Assembly: GCF_003072065.1 (NCBI RefSeq)
Contig: NZ_QCYG01000011.1
Location: forward strand, 1 to 64,000
Direction: 5' to 3'
DNA from: Thalassorhabdomicrobium marinisediminis
GTDB lineage: Bacteria; Pseudomonadota; Alphaproteobacteria; Rhodobacterales; Rhodobacteraceae
Length of the DNA: 64,000 bases
Made by a program: the position numbers and the translations under genes. This document shows positions 34,738-44,288 of this stretch, one piece after another. The notes under the pieces are model-generated. The model did no database searches, was not told the DNA's origin, and was given only the letters and a program-made list of their open reading frames with translations. Position 1 is the first letter of the stretch, and every line of letters starts with the position of its first letter.

Positions 34738-35874
34738 ATGCCCGTGACCTTCCGTTTCATTCATGCGTCCGACCTTCATATTGGCCGCAAATTCGCCAAT
34801 ATCCCGCAAGCGGCCGACGGCAACATTCGCGGCCGCCTGATGGAGGCGCGGCATGCAGCGATCGGTCGTCTGGCACAGGTGGCGCGCGATCAGGGCGCGG
34901 CGCATGTCCTGCTGGCGGGCGACACCTTCGATACGGCGACGCCCTCGCCCTCGGTGATCCGTCAGGCACTGGCCGCGATGGGTGAAGCCCCCGGGGTGAC
35001 GTGGTGGCTGCTGCCGGGCAACCACGACAACCTGCGCGACGCCGAACCCTTGTGGGAAGCGATCCACCGCGATGCCCCGGCCAATGTGGTGGCGCTTGTG
35101 GAAGCCACGCCGCACGCCATGGGTGACGCGGCGACCCTTCTGCCCTGCCCTGTCGCCTTCCGCGCGGGCGCCAGCGATCCGACCGAGCCGTTGGTCACGA
35201 TGGCCAGCGACGCAGGATCCTTGCGGATCGGTCTGGCCCATGGCGGCGTGACCGATTTCACCGAAAGCGGCGCGGCCATTGCGCCGGACCGGGATCGCAG
35301 CGCGCGGCTCGACTACCTCGCGCTGGGGGACTGGCACGGGCGCATGGCGGTCTCGGACCGAGTGCACTATTGCGGCAGCCCCGAGCAGGACCGCTTCAAA
35401 CACGACCGCCGGGGCGTCTGCCTGAGCGTGGCAATCGATGGCCCCGGTGCGGTACCGCAGATCGTCGAGGTCGAAACCGGCAGCTTCCTGTGGACGCAGG
35501 TGGACCTGCCATTGCACCCCCGACAGGACGCCGCCACAACACTGGACGAGGTTCTGCCCGACACAGGTCGGCGTGACGTCCTGATGCGGGTGAACGCGAC
35601 TGGCTGGGCGGGATTATCCGATCACGTGGATCTGCAGCGCGCCGCCGACCGCTGCGCCCCCGACTTCGCGCATTTCGAATTGCTGACGGACGCCCTTGGC
35701 ACCCAGTATGAACCGTCGGACCTTGACGAGATCGACCGCGGCGGCGCGTTGCGACTGGCGGCGGACGGGCTGATGGATGAGGCGGAGTCGGACAGCCTCT
35801 CGCAAGAGGATCGCGAGGTGGCCGCCGACGCGCTGGCCCGGCTCTACGCCTATGTCCGGGAGGCCGCGCAATGA
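34738..35874 (+). CDS. SbcD/YhaO-like metallophosphoesterase
   Basis: A 378-residue calcineurin-type phosphoesterase with all metal-binding blocks: HASDLHIGRKF, LLAGDTFDT, LLPGNHDN, LAHGGVTDF and LGDWHGRM. The family (SbcD, Mre11, YhaO) forms DNA end-processing nucleases with an SMC-like ATPase. The ATPase gene follows with an ATGA overlap, which supports a complex. The C-terminal part (about 250-378) is a helical region expected to bind that partner. GGAG precedes the start. Its length fits YhaO better than classical SbcD. Confidence 0.87.
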   Translation: MPVTFRFIHASDLHIGRKFANIPQAADGNIRGRLMEARHAAIGRLAQVARDQGAAHVLLAGDTFDTATPSPSVIRQALAAMGEAPGVTWWLLPGNHDNLRDAEPLWEAIHRDAPANVVALVEATPHAMGDAATLLPCPVAFRAGASDPTEPLVTMASDAGSLRIGLAHGGVTDFTESGAAIAPDRDRSARLDYLALGDWHGRMAVSDRVHYCGSPEQDRFKHDRRGVCLSVAIDGPGAVPQIVEVETGSFLWTQVDLPLHPRQDAATTLDEVLPDTGRRDVLMRVNATGWAGLSDHVDLQRAADRCAPDFAHFELLTDALGTQYEPSDLDEIDRGGALRLAADGLMDEAESDSLSQEDREVAADALARLYAYVREAAQ

Positions 35875-38489
35875 AGATCCGCGGCATCACCCTGAACAAC
35901 GTGCGACGCTTTTCCGATCCGGCCCGGGTGGCCGGGATCGGCGACGGGCTCAACGTCCTGTGCGAGCCCAACGAGCACGGCAAATCCACGCTCTTCGACG
36001 CGATGCAGGCGCTGTTTTTCAAGCCGCACGGGTCGCGCGACAAGGACGTCGCCGCGCTGCGGCCCCACGCGGGCGGCGCGCCCGAGGTGACGGTCGAGGT
36101 CGAGACCGCGGACGGCGTGTTCAGCGTCGCCAAACGCTGGTTCCAGAAGCCCGCCGCCACCGTCCACCGCAACGGCACGCTGATTGCGCAATCCGACGCG
36201 GCCGAGGCCTGGATCGGGGAGCTGCTGGGCAACGATGCGGGCGGTCCGTCCGGGTTGATCTGGGTGCGACAGGGTATGACGCAGCTCACCGGCGGCTCGA
36301 AAAAAGAACAGGACGCGGCTTTGGAAGCGCGCCGCGACCTCATGACGTCTGTGGGCGAAGAGGTCGAGGCGATGACCGGCGGGCGGCGGATGGATCAGGC
36401 CCTTGCACGCTGCCGCGAGGAGCTGCTGATCTATGCCACCGCGACCGGGCGCCCGAAGGCGAGCGGCCCGTGGAAAGACGCGCAGGAGGAGGTCGAGGCG
36501 CTCACCACCCACCGCGACGGACTTGCCGCGACCACGCAGGAATTGCACGACGCGTTGGCCGAACGCGCCCGCACGCGCCGCGATCTGCGCGAGCTTGAGG
36601 CCCCCGAGGCCGTGCAGGACCGCCAGAGCCGGCTTGACGCCGCCCGCGCCAACCATGCCGCCGCCGAACGCCACGCCCAAGAGGTCGAGGCCGAGACCCG
36701 CAAGCTCGACATGGCGCGCCTGACCGCCGAGGGCGCGCAGAGCCGCCTCACCGCATTCCTCACGGCGCTGACCGAACAGGAAGAGGCCGCGCAGCTTGTC
36801 GCGCAGGCCGAAGCCGAGGCGCAGGACAAACAGGCCGAGCTTGAGCAGCAGCGGGTACTGCGCGATGCGGCCGAGACCGCATTGGCCGCAGCGCAAGAGG
36901 CGTTCGAGGCGGCCGAGGCTGTCCGGACGCGGGCGCTGCGGGCGCAGGCTGCCAGGGATGGGGCCGACCGCCGGCGTGAGCTTGAAGAACGCATCGCGCA
37001 GGCCGAACAGACCCGCAGCGCGATGGAGACCGCCGCCGCCGACGCGCGCTCCGGCCCCGACGCCAAGACCCTCAACCGGCTCGAGACGCTGGCGCAGGCC
37101 CATGCGACGGCCATTGCCACCCGCGACGCCACGGTGACGCAGGTCATCGCGCAGTATGCCGAAGGCCGCAGCGGCGCGATCCGCGTCGGCGATACGCCCC
37201 TGCGCGACGGCGCCCCCCTGCCTCTGCCCCGCGCCACGCGCCTGACCATCGACGGCGTCGGCACGCTTGAGGTGCGCCCCGGTGAGGGCGGACATGACGA
37301 CACCTCGGTCGAAGCGGCAGCCCAAGCTCTGCGACAGGCGCTCAATGACGCAGGCGCAGACGATCTCGACATGGCCCGCAATGCCGCTGCGGCACGGGCC
37401 GAGGCCGAGCGTCGCCACGGTGAGGCCAAGGCGGTGCTGGACAGTCTGGCCCCGCAGGGGATCGATCAGTTGCGCGCGGCGCTGGCGAAGATCCCGCAGA
37501 GCGACGCTGATGCGGACACCCCCGACCCCGAGCAGGCCGAGGCCGCGGTGACGCAAGCCCGCACAGCGCTCGAGGCCGCACGCCTTGCACGGGAAGCTGC
37601 GTCCGAGCGCCATGCGGATGCCCGCGCCGAGGCGATGCGGACCGAGACCACGCTCACCTCGCTCCGCGACCGCCTGAAACGGGCGCAGGATGCGCGGGCG
37701 ACGGCGGGCGACCGGTCCGAAGCCGATCTGGCCGCTGAAGCAGAAGCCGCTGCCGCCGCCTATGGCACTGCGCAAGAGGCGTATGCCGCCAAAGCGAAAG
37801 ATGCGCCGGACCTCGCGGCGACCAAAGCCGCACTGGACCGCGCCGAGTCCATCGTCGCCCGCGCGACCGAGGACATCGCCCGCCTTAAGCCCCTGCTCGC
37901 CCGACTGGACGAGCGCATCAGCCGCTCCTCCGGCGACGCGGTCGAGGAACGGCTGGCCGAGGCGGACCAGCAGCTTGAGGCCGCGCAGGCCAACCTTGCG
38001 CGGGTCGAGCGCGAGGTCGCCGTGCTCACCCGGCTTGAACAGGCGCTCGAAGCGGCACGGAACGAGGCGCGCGAACGCTATTTCACCCCCATTGCGAAGG
38101 AGTTGAAACCGCTGCTGCATCTGCTCTGGCCCGAGGCCGAGCTGACCTGGGGCGAGGAATCGCTCCTGCCTGACACGCTCACCCGGAATGGCGTGACCGA
38201 ACCGATTGACGTGCTGTCGGGGGGCACGCAGGAACAGGTGGCTCTGCTGGTCCGGCTGGCCTTTGCACGGATGCTCTCCGCCTCGGGACGGGGCGCGCCG
38301 GTCATTCTGGACGATGCGTTGGTCTTTACCGACGACGACAGGATCGAGCGCATGTTCGACGCGCTGCATCGACAGGCGAGCGATCTGCAGATCATCGTGC
38401 TGACCTGCCGCCAACGCGCGTTCCGAGATCTGGGCGGCAAAGCCCTGCGCCTTGCGCCGCTTGGCACAGCCGGCCCGGTCACGGACTGA
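35871..38489 (+). CDS. SbcC/YhaN-like SMC-type ATPase
   Basis: An 872-residue ATPase. The N-terminal head has LNVLCEPNEHGKSTLFDAM as Walker A. A long alanine- and glutamate-rich coiled coil spans about residues 190-740, interrupted near residue 430-470 by a small beta segment (TIDGVGTLEVRPGE). The C-terminal head carries signature VLSGGTQEQVALLVRLAF and Walker B PVILDDALVFTDDDR. Unlike SbcC and Rad50 it has no CxxC zinc hook in the middle of the coil, matching the YhaN subtype. It is translationally coupled to the phosphoesterase, so a nuclease complex acting on DNA ends is likely. High GC and strong codon bias make long antisense open frames here. Confidence 0.87.
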   Translation: MKIRGITLNNVRRFSDPARVAGIGDGLNVLCEPNEHGKSTLFDAMQALFFKPHGSRDKDVAALRPHAGGAPEVTVEVETADGVFSVAKRWFQKPAATVHRNGTLIAQSDAAEAWIGELLGNDAGGPSGLIWVRQGMTQLTGGSKKEQDAALEARRDLMTSVGEEVEAMTGGRRMDQALARCREELLIYATATGRPKASGPWKDAQEEVEALTTHRDGLAATTQELHDALAERARTRRDLRELEAPEAVQDRQSRLDAARANHAAAERHAQEVEAETRKLDMARLTAEGAQSRLTAFLTALTEQEEAAQLVAQAEAEAQDKQAELEQQRVLRDAAETALAAAQEAFEAAEAVRTRALRAQAARDGADRRRELEERIAQAEQTRSAMETAAADARSGPDAKTLNRLETLAQAHATAIATRDATVTQVIAQYAEGRSGAIRVGDTPLRDGAPLPLPRATRLTIDGVGTLEVRPGEGGHDDTSVEAAAQALRQALNDAGADDLDMARNAAAARAEAERRHGEAKAVLDSLAPQGIDQLRAALAKIPQSDADADTPDPEQAEAAVTQARTALEAARLAREAASERHADARAEAMRTETTLTSLRDRLKRAQDARATAGDRSEADLAAEAEAAAAAYGTAQEAYAAKAKDAPDLAATKAALDRAESIVARATEDIARLKPLLARLDERISRSSGDAVEERLAEADQQLEAAQANLARVEREVAVLTRLEQALEAARNEARERYFTPIAKELKPLLHLLWPEAELTWGEESLLPDTLTRNGVTEPIDVLSGGTQEQVALLVRLAFARMLSASGRGAPVILDDALVFTDDDRIERMFDALHRQASDLQIIVLTCRQRAFRDLGGKALRLAPLGTAGPVTD

Positions 38490-38542
38490 AAACCGGCGCG
38501 ATCAGGGAAGGCCTGCCCGAACACCGCCGACGCCCTGCCCCG

Positions 38543-39547
38543 TCACTCCATGGGAAGCAGCAGCGTCACCTGTGAGCCTTCGCCCGGCGCGCTCTCGAAC
38601 GTCATGCGGCCACGGTGCCGGGTCACGATGTGTTTGACGATGGCAAGGCCCAGACCGCTGCCCCCGGACCCGCGGGAGCGATGATCGTCAACGCGGTAGA
38701 ACCGTTCCGTCAGCCGGGGGATGTGGTGGGCTTCGACACCGCCGCCGGTGTCGCTGACCCGCACCTGCGCCCAAGGTCCGGCGCCGCCCGCGCTGCCCGA
38801 CACAGGGGCGCAGGCCACGGTCACAACGCCACCGGCTTCGCTGTATCGGACGGCATTCTCAACCAGATTGGTGATCGCCCGGAACATCTCGCCCGCGTTG
38901 GCCCGCACGCACAGGGGCCGGTCCGGCAGCGAGGTTTCGATTCGCACCTGCGCCCGTTTTGCGACCACGGCCAAGGGGGTACAGGCCTCGGTGATGACCG
39001 TTTGCAGCACGATCTGAGCGTCCGGCGCGCGCCGCTCGTTGGCTTCGACCCGTGATAAGGTAAGCAGATCGGCCACCAGCGCGTTCATGCGGGCAACTTC
39101 GCCGCTGAGCACCGGCAGGAAAGGCGCCACCGCGTCGGGGTCTTCCGTGCAGGTCTCCAATATGCCGGTGATCGCCGTCATCGGTGACTTGAGCTCATGG
39201 CTGAGGTCGGTCACGAAATTGCGGCGCGTCTCGATGGCCTTGGCGGTTTCGCTGACGTCCTGCAGACAAACAAGGACATCGCCCGAGGGCAGTTTCGCGC
39301 CCGTTGCGTTGAACACGCCCCGGGCGCGGCCCCGCAACGTCAATTCCTCGGCCCCGGCTGGGGTGCCCCCACGCGTGGACTCAACAAGGCGCACAAGGTT
39401 GGCGTGCCGCAGCACGGTGAGATAGCTGCGCCCGGCCTGCGCATGGGGAAACAGCGCGCGGAACGCCCCATTGCAGGCCGCGACACTGTCTTGGTCGGAA
39501 ATCACAAGGGCCGGCACCGGAATGGCCTCGATCCCGTAGTCGTCCAT
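38543..39547 (-). CDS. phoR: Phosphate regulon sensor histidine kinase PhoR
   Basis: A 334-residue kinase. The N-terminal PAS domain (about 5-105) is followed by the H-box FVTDLSHELKSPMTAITGI with the phosphoacceptor His, the N-box AITNLVENAVRYSEAGG, and the G boxes VSDTGGGV and GSGGSGLGLAIVKHI. It lacks the N-terminal membrane segment of E. coli PhoR, as is common in rhodobacteria. GGAGG lies seven bases before the ATG. It is divergent from pstS, with the Pho box between, and its partner phoB ends the pst operon. Identity is well supported by this context. Confidence 0.9.
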   Translation of the reverse strand: MDDYGIEAIPVPALVISDQDSVAACNGAFRALFPHAQAGRSYLTVLRHANLVRLVESTRGGTPAGAEELTLRGRARGVFNATGAKLPSGDVLVCLQDVSETAKAIETRRNFVTDLSHELKSPMTAITGILETCTEDPDAVAPFLPVLSGEVARMNALVADLLTLSRVEANERRAPDAQIVLQTVITEACTPLAVVAKRAQVRIETSLPDRPLCVRANAGEMFRAITNLVENAVRYSEAGGVVTVACAPVSGSAGGAGPWAQVRVSDTGGGVEAHHIPRLTERFYRVDDHRSRGSGGSGLGLAIVKHIVTRHRGRMTFESAPGEGSQVTLLLPME

Positions 39548-39620
39548 GACGGCACCTCCAAAGCTGTGGTCTGCATAGCCAAACCCGCTGCGCGTTTCGA
39601 GCCTCGAAATAAAAAGGCAG

Positions 39621-39660
39621 ATGTCACACGCCTGTTACAGAAGCTTTGTAAAACCGTCAC
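39621..39660 (+). promoter_or_regulatory. Extended Pho box upstream of pstS
   Basis: Four 7-base units spaced 11 bases apart: ATGTCAC, CTGTTAC, GCTTTGT and CCGTCAC, separated by ACGC, AGAA and AAAA. The PhoB consensus is a direct repeat of CTGTCAT with four-base spacers, so the first pair is a good Pho box, and the set could hold two PhoB dimers. It lies about 60 bases before pstS and could also act on phoR in the other direction. Confidence 0.75.
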
Positions 39661-39718
39661 ATCGGCCCGCTAGGCACAGGGCACCGTCATCTGGACGGCA
39701 ACCAAGAACGGAAACGAT

Positions 39719-40747
39719 ATGCTGACTCGAACCCTTTCCATGGCCGCGACCGGCCTGCTTCTTGCCTCACCCGCCCTGGCCCGCGACGAAATCCGCATTG
39801 TCGGGTCGTCCACCGTGTTTCCCTACACCCAGGCCGTGGCCGAAAATTTCGCGAACCTGACCGGCGCCCCCTCGCCCATCGTCGAATCCACCGGGACCGG
39901 CGGCGGCATGAAGGTGTTCTGCGGCGGTATTGGCGCGGCCTTCCCCGATCTCACCGGTGCCTCGCGCGCGATGAAGCCTTCGGAATATGCGCTGTGCGAA
40001 GAGAATGGCGTGACCGAAGTCTCCGAAGCGCTTATCGGCTACGACGGGCTGTCGATCGCGATCTCGCGCGACAGCGACACCGAATGGGACCTGTCCCTTG
40101 AAGAGATCTATCTGGCGCTGGCCGCGCAGGTGCCCGTGGACGGGGAATGGGCCGACAACCCGCACCAGACCTGGGCGGATGTGAACCCGGACTTGCCCGC
40201 CATCGACATTCTGGCCTACGGCCCGCCCCCGACCTCGGGCACGCGGGATGCCTTTGTCGAGCTAGTGATGCACGAGGGCTGCAAACGCCTCGACTTCGTC
40301 AAGACCTCCGGCTTCGACTCCGATTGGGTGGGTGAAAACTGCTCGCGCATGCGTCAGGACGGGCCGTTCGTGGAAGCGGGCGAGAACGACAACCTGATCG
40401 TGCAACGTCTGAACGCGGACGAGAATGCCATGGGGATTTTCGGCTTCTCCTTCCTGTACGAGAACCTCGACGTGCTCAAGGGTGTGCAGATCGAAGGCGT
40501 CTCCCCCTCGACCGAGACCATTGCCGACAAATCCTACCCGATCTCGCGCCCTCTGTTCGTCTATTTCAAGAACGCCCACCGCGGGGTGATCCCGAACCTG
40601 GACGCGTTCATCGAGGAATACATGTCCGACGACGCGCTTGAGGCGGACGGCTATCTCGCCGAGCGCGGTCTGGTTGCCCTGTCCGATGAGGCCCGCGGCG
40701 CGCTGCAGGACCGCGTGTTGGCCGCCGTTCCTATGACGCTGAACTGA
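39719..40747 (+). CDS. pstS: Phosphate ABC transporter substrate-binding protein PstS
   Basis: A 342-residue periplasmic phosphate-binding protein. The signal peptide covers about residues 1-21 (ending ALA). The phosphate-binding motifs are IVGSSTVFPYTQAVAENF, ESTGTGGGMKVFC, TGASRAMKPSE and PPPTSGTRDAFVEL. Its start follows GGAAACGAT. First gene of a pst-phoU-phoB operon induced at low phosphate through the Pho box. It contains several cysteines, expected to form disulfides. Identity is clear. Confidence 0.93.
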   Translation: MLTRTLSMAATGLLLASPALARDEIRIVGSSTVFPYTQAVAENFANLTGAPSPIVESTGTGGGMKVFCGGIGAAFPDLTGASRAMKPSEYALCEENGVTEVSEALIGYDGLSIAISRDSDTEWDLSLEEIYLALAAQVPVDGEWADNPHQTWADVNPDLPAIDILAYGPPPTSGTRDAFVELVMHEGCKRLDFVKTSGFDSDWVGENCSRMRQDGPFVEAGENDNLIVQRLNADENAMGIFGFSFLYENLDVLKGVQIEGVSPSTETIADKSYPISRPLFVYFKNAHRGVIPNLDAFIEEYMSDDALEADGYLAERGLVALSDEARGALQDRVLAAVPMTLN

Positions 40748-40763
40748 TGCAGATACGAAAACA

Positions 40764-40786
40764 GCCGAACCCCACCGGGGTTCGGC
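40764..40786 (+). terminator. Hairpin between pstS and pstC
   Basis: GCCGAACCCC, three bases, GGGGTTCGGC: a perfect 10-bp stem 17 bases after the pstS stop. There is no T-run. It probably slows 3' decay or partly terminates, giving more PstS than membrane components. Confidence 0.6.
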
Positions 40787-40805
40787 ATGCCCGAAGGCCC
40801 GGCCC

Positions 40806-42182
40806 ATGACCCTCTTGCCCTTTGTTTTGCTTCTTGTCGGCGCGATGCTGGCCTATGCGGTGAACCACCGCGCGGCGGCGTCCTTGCGCTCCGGCGGCGC
40901 GCGCTTGCACTCAAGCCCCCAGTATCACGGGCTTTTCGCCGCTTTGACCGTTCTGACCTCTGCGCTTCTGCTGGCGCTGGTCTGGCTGGCGCTGGACGAC
41001 GTGATCATCGACCATCTGATCCGGCGCAGCCTGCCGCCGCCTGACGGAGACGCCGCCTCCGCCGGTGCCATGGATCTGGTCATGGCCGAGATCCATTCCC
41101 TTGCCCGTGGCCAGACTTTCGGAACGCCGGAGCCGTGGAAACAAAAGGCAGCCGACCGCTTGACCGCCTTCCGGACCGGGTCCGCGGTGGCCCTGCTGGT
41201 GAGCCTCACTTGCCTGTCCATCGGGGTTCTGACGCTTCGCCGTCGACGGTTCACACCGGAGTTGCGCGCGCGGCAGGGCAGCGAGCGGTTGACCCATGCG
41301 GTAATGTTCGCCTGTTGCGCGGTCGCCCTTCTGACCACGGCCGGGATTGTCGCGGCGCTGCTGTTCGAGACCGCGAAATTCCTGCAAAAAGTTCCCCTGA
41401 GCGAGTTTTTGTTCGGCCTGAACTGGGAGCCGCAGATCCCGATCCGCGAGGATCAGGTCGCAGCCTCTGGCGCCTTTGGCTGGACCCCGGTGCTGGTCGG
41501 CACGCTGGTGGTGACTGTGGTCGCGCTGGTCGTGGCGGTGCCCACGGGGCTTTTCGCCGCGATCTATCTTAATGAATTTGCCCATCGGCGGTTCAAACGT
41601 GTCGCCAAACCGGTGCTTGAAGTGCTCGCCGGGGTGCCGACGGTGGTTTACGGGTTCTTTGCCATTCTCGTCATCTCGCCCGCGATGCGCCGTTTGGGCG
41701 ACGCGCTGGGGCTCGACGTCGCGCCCAACTCGGCGCTTGCGGCCGGATTGGTCATGGGGGTGATGCTGATCCCGTTCATCACCTCTTTCGCCGATGATGC
41801 GCTGTCGGCGGTCCCACAGGCGTTGCGCGACGGGGCGCTGGCGCTGGGATCGACGCGCGCGGAAACGATGCTCAAGGTGCTGTTTCCCGCGGCCTTGCCG
41901 GGGATCGTCGGCGGCGTCCTTCTGGCCGTCAGCCGCGCCATCGGCGAGACGATGATCGTGGTCATGGCCGCAGGGCTGATCGCCCGGCTGACGCTGAACC
42001 CGCTGGACAGTGTGACGACGGTCACCGTGCAGATCGTGACCCTGCTGATCGGCGACACCGCCTTTGACAACCCCAAGACGCTGGCCGCCTTTGCCTTGGG
42101 CACGATGCTGTTCCTCGTCACCTTGATGATCAACATCCTGGCGATCCGTGTGGTTCAGAAATACCGCGAAACCTATGACTGA
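40806..42182 (+). CDS. pstC: Phosphate ABC transporter permease PstC
   Basis: A 458-residue permease. The C-terminal two thirds has six membrane segments with the PstC motifs LNWEPQIPIREDQ (periplasmic), FAAIYLNEFAHRRFKRV and the coupling loop DGALALGSTRAETMLKVLFP. The first 160 residues add two or three extra membrane segments and a loop, an extension common in alphaproteobacterial PstC proteins (E. coli PstC is about 320 residues). Its stop lies inside the start of pstA. With PstA it forms the phosphate channel. Confidence 0.92.
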   Translation: MTLLPFVLLLVGAMLAYAVNHRAAASLRSGGARLHSSPQYHGLFAALTVLTSALLLALVWLALDDVIIDHLIRRSLPPPDGDAASAGAMDLVMAEIHSLARGQTFGTPEPWKQKAADRLTAFRTGSAVALLVSLTCLSIGVLTLRRRRFTPELRARQGSERLTHAVMFACCAVALLTTAGIVAALLFETAKFLQKVPLSEFLFGLNWEPQIPIREDQVAASGAFGWTPVLVGTLVVTVVALVVAVPTGLFAAIYLNEFAHRRFKRVAKPVLEVLAGVPTVVYGFFAILVISPAMRRLGDALGLDVAPNSALAAGLVMGVMLIPFITSFADDALSAVPQALRDGALALGSTRAETMLKVLFPAALPGIVGGVLLAVSRAIGETMIVVMAAGLIARLTLNPLDSVTTVTVQIVTLLIGDTAFDNPKTLAAFALGTMLFLVTLMINILAIRVVQKYRETYD

Positions 42183-43470
42183 GGACGCAATTCCCATGAC
42201 ACCGCAACTCACGACACTGGACCGGGTGCAAGCGTCGCTCGGGCGGCGCAGGCGCAAGGAACGGCTCTTGCGCGCCTCGGGCCTGCTCGCGATCCTGTTT
42301 GCCTTCGCGATGCTCGGCGCGCTGTTCTTGTCGCTGATCTCGACCGGGCACAGCGCCTTTGTCCAGACCCACGCGACCCTTGAGGTCTATGTCGATCCCG
42401 ACGAAATCCGCGAAGACCGTCTGCCCCGGGGCGGCTTTGACGAGGTGCTCGTCGCAGCGTTGGGCCGCGCGCTTGACGGGGTGGCCCTTGATGAACGAAG
42501 CACGCGCCGCCGCGTGGGGGCGATCCTGTCGAACGGCGCGCAGTTCCAGCTGCGCGACCGTGTGGCCGCCGACCCGTCGCTGATCGGCCAGACCATAACC
42601 CTCACCGTGCCGGTGTCCGACCCCTACGACCAGCTCAACAAGGGGGCGATCGACCCCGACACCCCCGAGGCCAACCGGCGGCTAGACGACGACCAGATCG
42701 CCATGTTCACCCAGCTTCAGGCGGCGGGGCTGATTTCGACGCCCCTGAACTGGGGGTTGCTGGTCAACGCCGACAGCCGCTTTCCCGAGCTCGCCGGCCT
42801 CAAGGGCGCGTTGATCGGATCGGCCTGGGCCTTAATTGTGTGCTTTCTGATCTCCTTCCCGCTGGGCATCGGGGCGGCGATCTATCTTGAGGAACTGGCC
42901 CCGCGGAACCGGTTCAGCACCCTGATCGAGGTCAATATCAACAACCTCGCCGCGGTGCCTTCGGTCGTTTACGGGCTTCTGGCGCTGTCGGTCTTCATCG
43001 GCTGGTTCGGGCTGCCCCGCTCGGCGCCGCTGGTCGGCGGCATGACCCTTGCGTTGATGACTATGCCCACGATCATCATTGCCACCCGCGCCGCATTGAA
43101 AGCCGTGCCCGCGTCGATCCGCGAAGCCGCCCTCGGGCTGGGCGCGTCACGACAACAGGTGGTCTTCGGCCACGTGCTGCCACTGGCGATGCCCGGGATC
43201 CTCACCGGGACGATCATCGGTCTGGCGCAGGCCTTGGGGGAGACCGCGCCGCTGCTGCTGATCGGCATGAACGCCTTCATCACCTCGGCCCCCGACGGCC
43301 CGCTGTCCAGCGCCACCGCCTTGCCGACGCAGATCTTCATCTGGGCCGACAGCCCCGAGCGCGGCTTTGCCAGCCGCACCTCGGCCGCGATTTTGGTGCT
43401 TTTGGGCTTTCTCATCACAATGAACGCCGTCGCAGTCTTCCTGCGCAACAAACTGGAAAGGAAATGGTAA
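42175..43470 (+). CDS. pstA: Phosphate ABC transporter permease PstA
   Basis: A 431-residue permease. After the first membrane segment (about 30-55) comes a periplasmic insertion of about 160 residues that E. coli PstA lacks. The family core follows: [34 protein letters not shown] and the coupling loop [21 protein letters not shown] start it at ATG 42175, which overlaps the pstC stop by eight bases; an in-frame extension further back is inside pstC. The large loop may contact PstS. Confidence 0.92.
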   Translation: MTEDAIPMTPQLTTLDRVQASLGRRRRKERLLRASGLLAILFAFAMLGALFLSLISTGHSAFVQTHATLEVYVDPDEIREDRLPRGGFDEVLVAALGRALDGVALDERSTRRRVGAILSNGAQFQLRDRVAADPSLIGQTITLTVPVSDPYDQLNKGAIDPDTPEANRRLDDDQIAMFTQLQAAGLISTPLNWGLLVNADSRFPELAGLKGALIGSAWALIVCFLISFPLGIGAAIYLEELAPRNRFSTLIEVNINNLAAVPSVVYGLLALSVFIGWFGLPRSAPLVGGMTLALMTMPTIIIATRAALKAVPASIREAALGLGASRQQVVFGHVLPLAMPGILTGTIIGLAQALGETAPLLLIGMNAFITSAPDGPLSSATALPTQIFIWADSPERGFASRTSAAILVLLGFLITMNAVAVFLRNKLERKW

Positions 43471-44279
43471 TGCTGGATAGCATGGCCCCCGCCCCCGATA
43501 TGCGCGCAACCGCCGCCCCGCGCGCCCCCAAGATCGACGCGCGCGGCGTCAACGTCCATTACGGCGAGACACAGGCGCTGCACGATGTGTCCATCGCCAT
43601 CCCCGACCGCAGCGTCACCGCTTTCATCGGCCCGTCGGGCTGCGGTAAATCCACCTTCCTGCGCTGTTTCAACCGGATGAACGACACGATCCCCTCGTGC
43701 CGTGTGTCGGGCGGGATTACGCTTGAGGGTGAGGATATCTTCGATCCGCGCATCGACCCCGTCCAGCTTCGCGCCCGCGTCGGCATGGTCTTCCAGAAGC
43801 CCAACCCGTTCTCGAAATCGATCTTCGACAACGTAGCCTACGGGCCGCGGATCCACGGGCTGGCGCAGGGCCGGGACGAACTGGCGGACATCGTTGAGAC
43901 GGCCCTGCGCAAGGCCGCCCTGTGGGACGAGGTGAAGGACCGCCTGACCGCGCCCGGCACCGGCCTGTCCGGCGGGCAGCAACAGCGGCTGTGTATCGCA
44001 CGGGCCATCGCCACCCGGCCCGAAGTCTTGCTGATGGATGAGCCCTGCTCCGCCCTCGACCCCATTGCCACCGCCCAGATCGAAGAGCTGATCGCCGAGC
44101 TGTCGTCGCGGTTTTCGATCGTGATCGTCACCCATTCGATGCAGCAGGCCGCGCGGGTCAGCCACCGCACGGCGTTCTTTCATCTGGGGCATATGGTAGA
44201 GTTGGGTGACACGGACGCGGTTTTCACCAACCCGCGGGACCCGCGCACAGAGGCTTACATCACCGGTCGGATCGGATAA
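43470..44279 (+). CDS. pstB: Phosphate ABC transporter ATPase PstB
   Basis: A 269-residue ATPase with Walker [21 protein letters not shown] (PstB-specific FNRMND), Q-loop [20 protein letters not shown], signature [16 protein letters not shown], Walker [17 protein letters not shown] and H-loop [13 protein letters not shown]. Two ATGs are available: 43464 has no spacing from the AAAGGA, so 43470, which shares its first base with the pstA stop as TAATG, is the better start. A 30-residue alanine/proline-rich leader precedes the domain. Confidence 0.93.
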   Translation: MLDSMAPAPDMRATAAPRAPKIDARGVNVHYGETQALHDVSIAIPDRSVTAFIGPSGCGKSTFLRCFNRMNDTIPSCRVSGGITLEGEDIFDPRIDPVQLRARVGMVFQKPNPFSKSIFDNVAYGPRIHGLAQGRDELADIVETALRKAALWDEVKDRLTAPGTGLSGGQQQRLCIARAIATRPEVLLMDEPCSALDPIATAQIEELIAELSSRFSIVIVTHSMQQAARVSHRTAFFHLGHMVELGDTDAVFTNPRDPRTEAYITGRIG

Positions 44280-44288
44280 GGCAGAAGC

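Noticed and set aside
35850-38414. 854-codon open frame antisense to the SMC-type ATPase gene
   Set aside because: It is a shadow of GC-rich codon bias; the plus strand has Walker A, signature and Walker B motifs, while the antisense product shows none.
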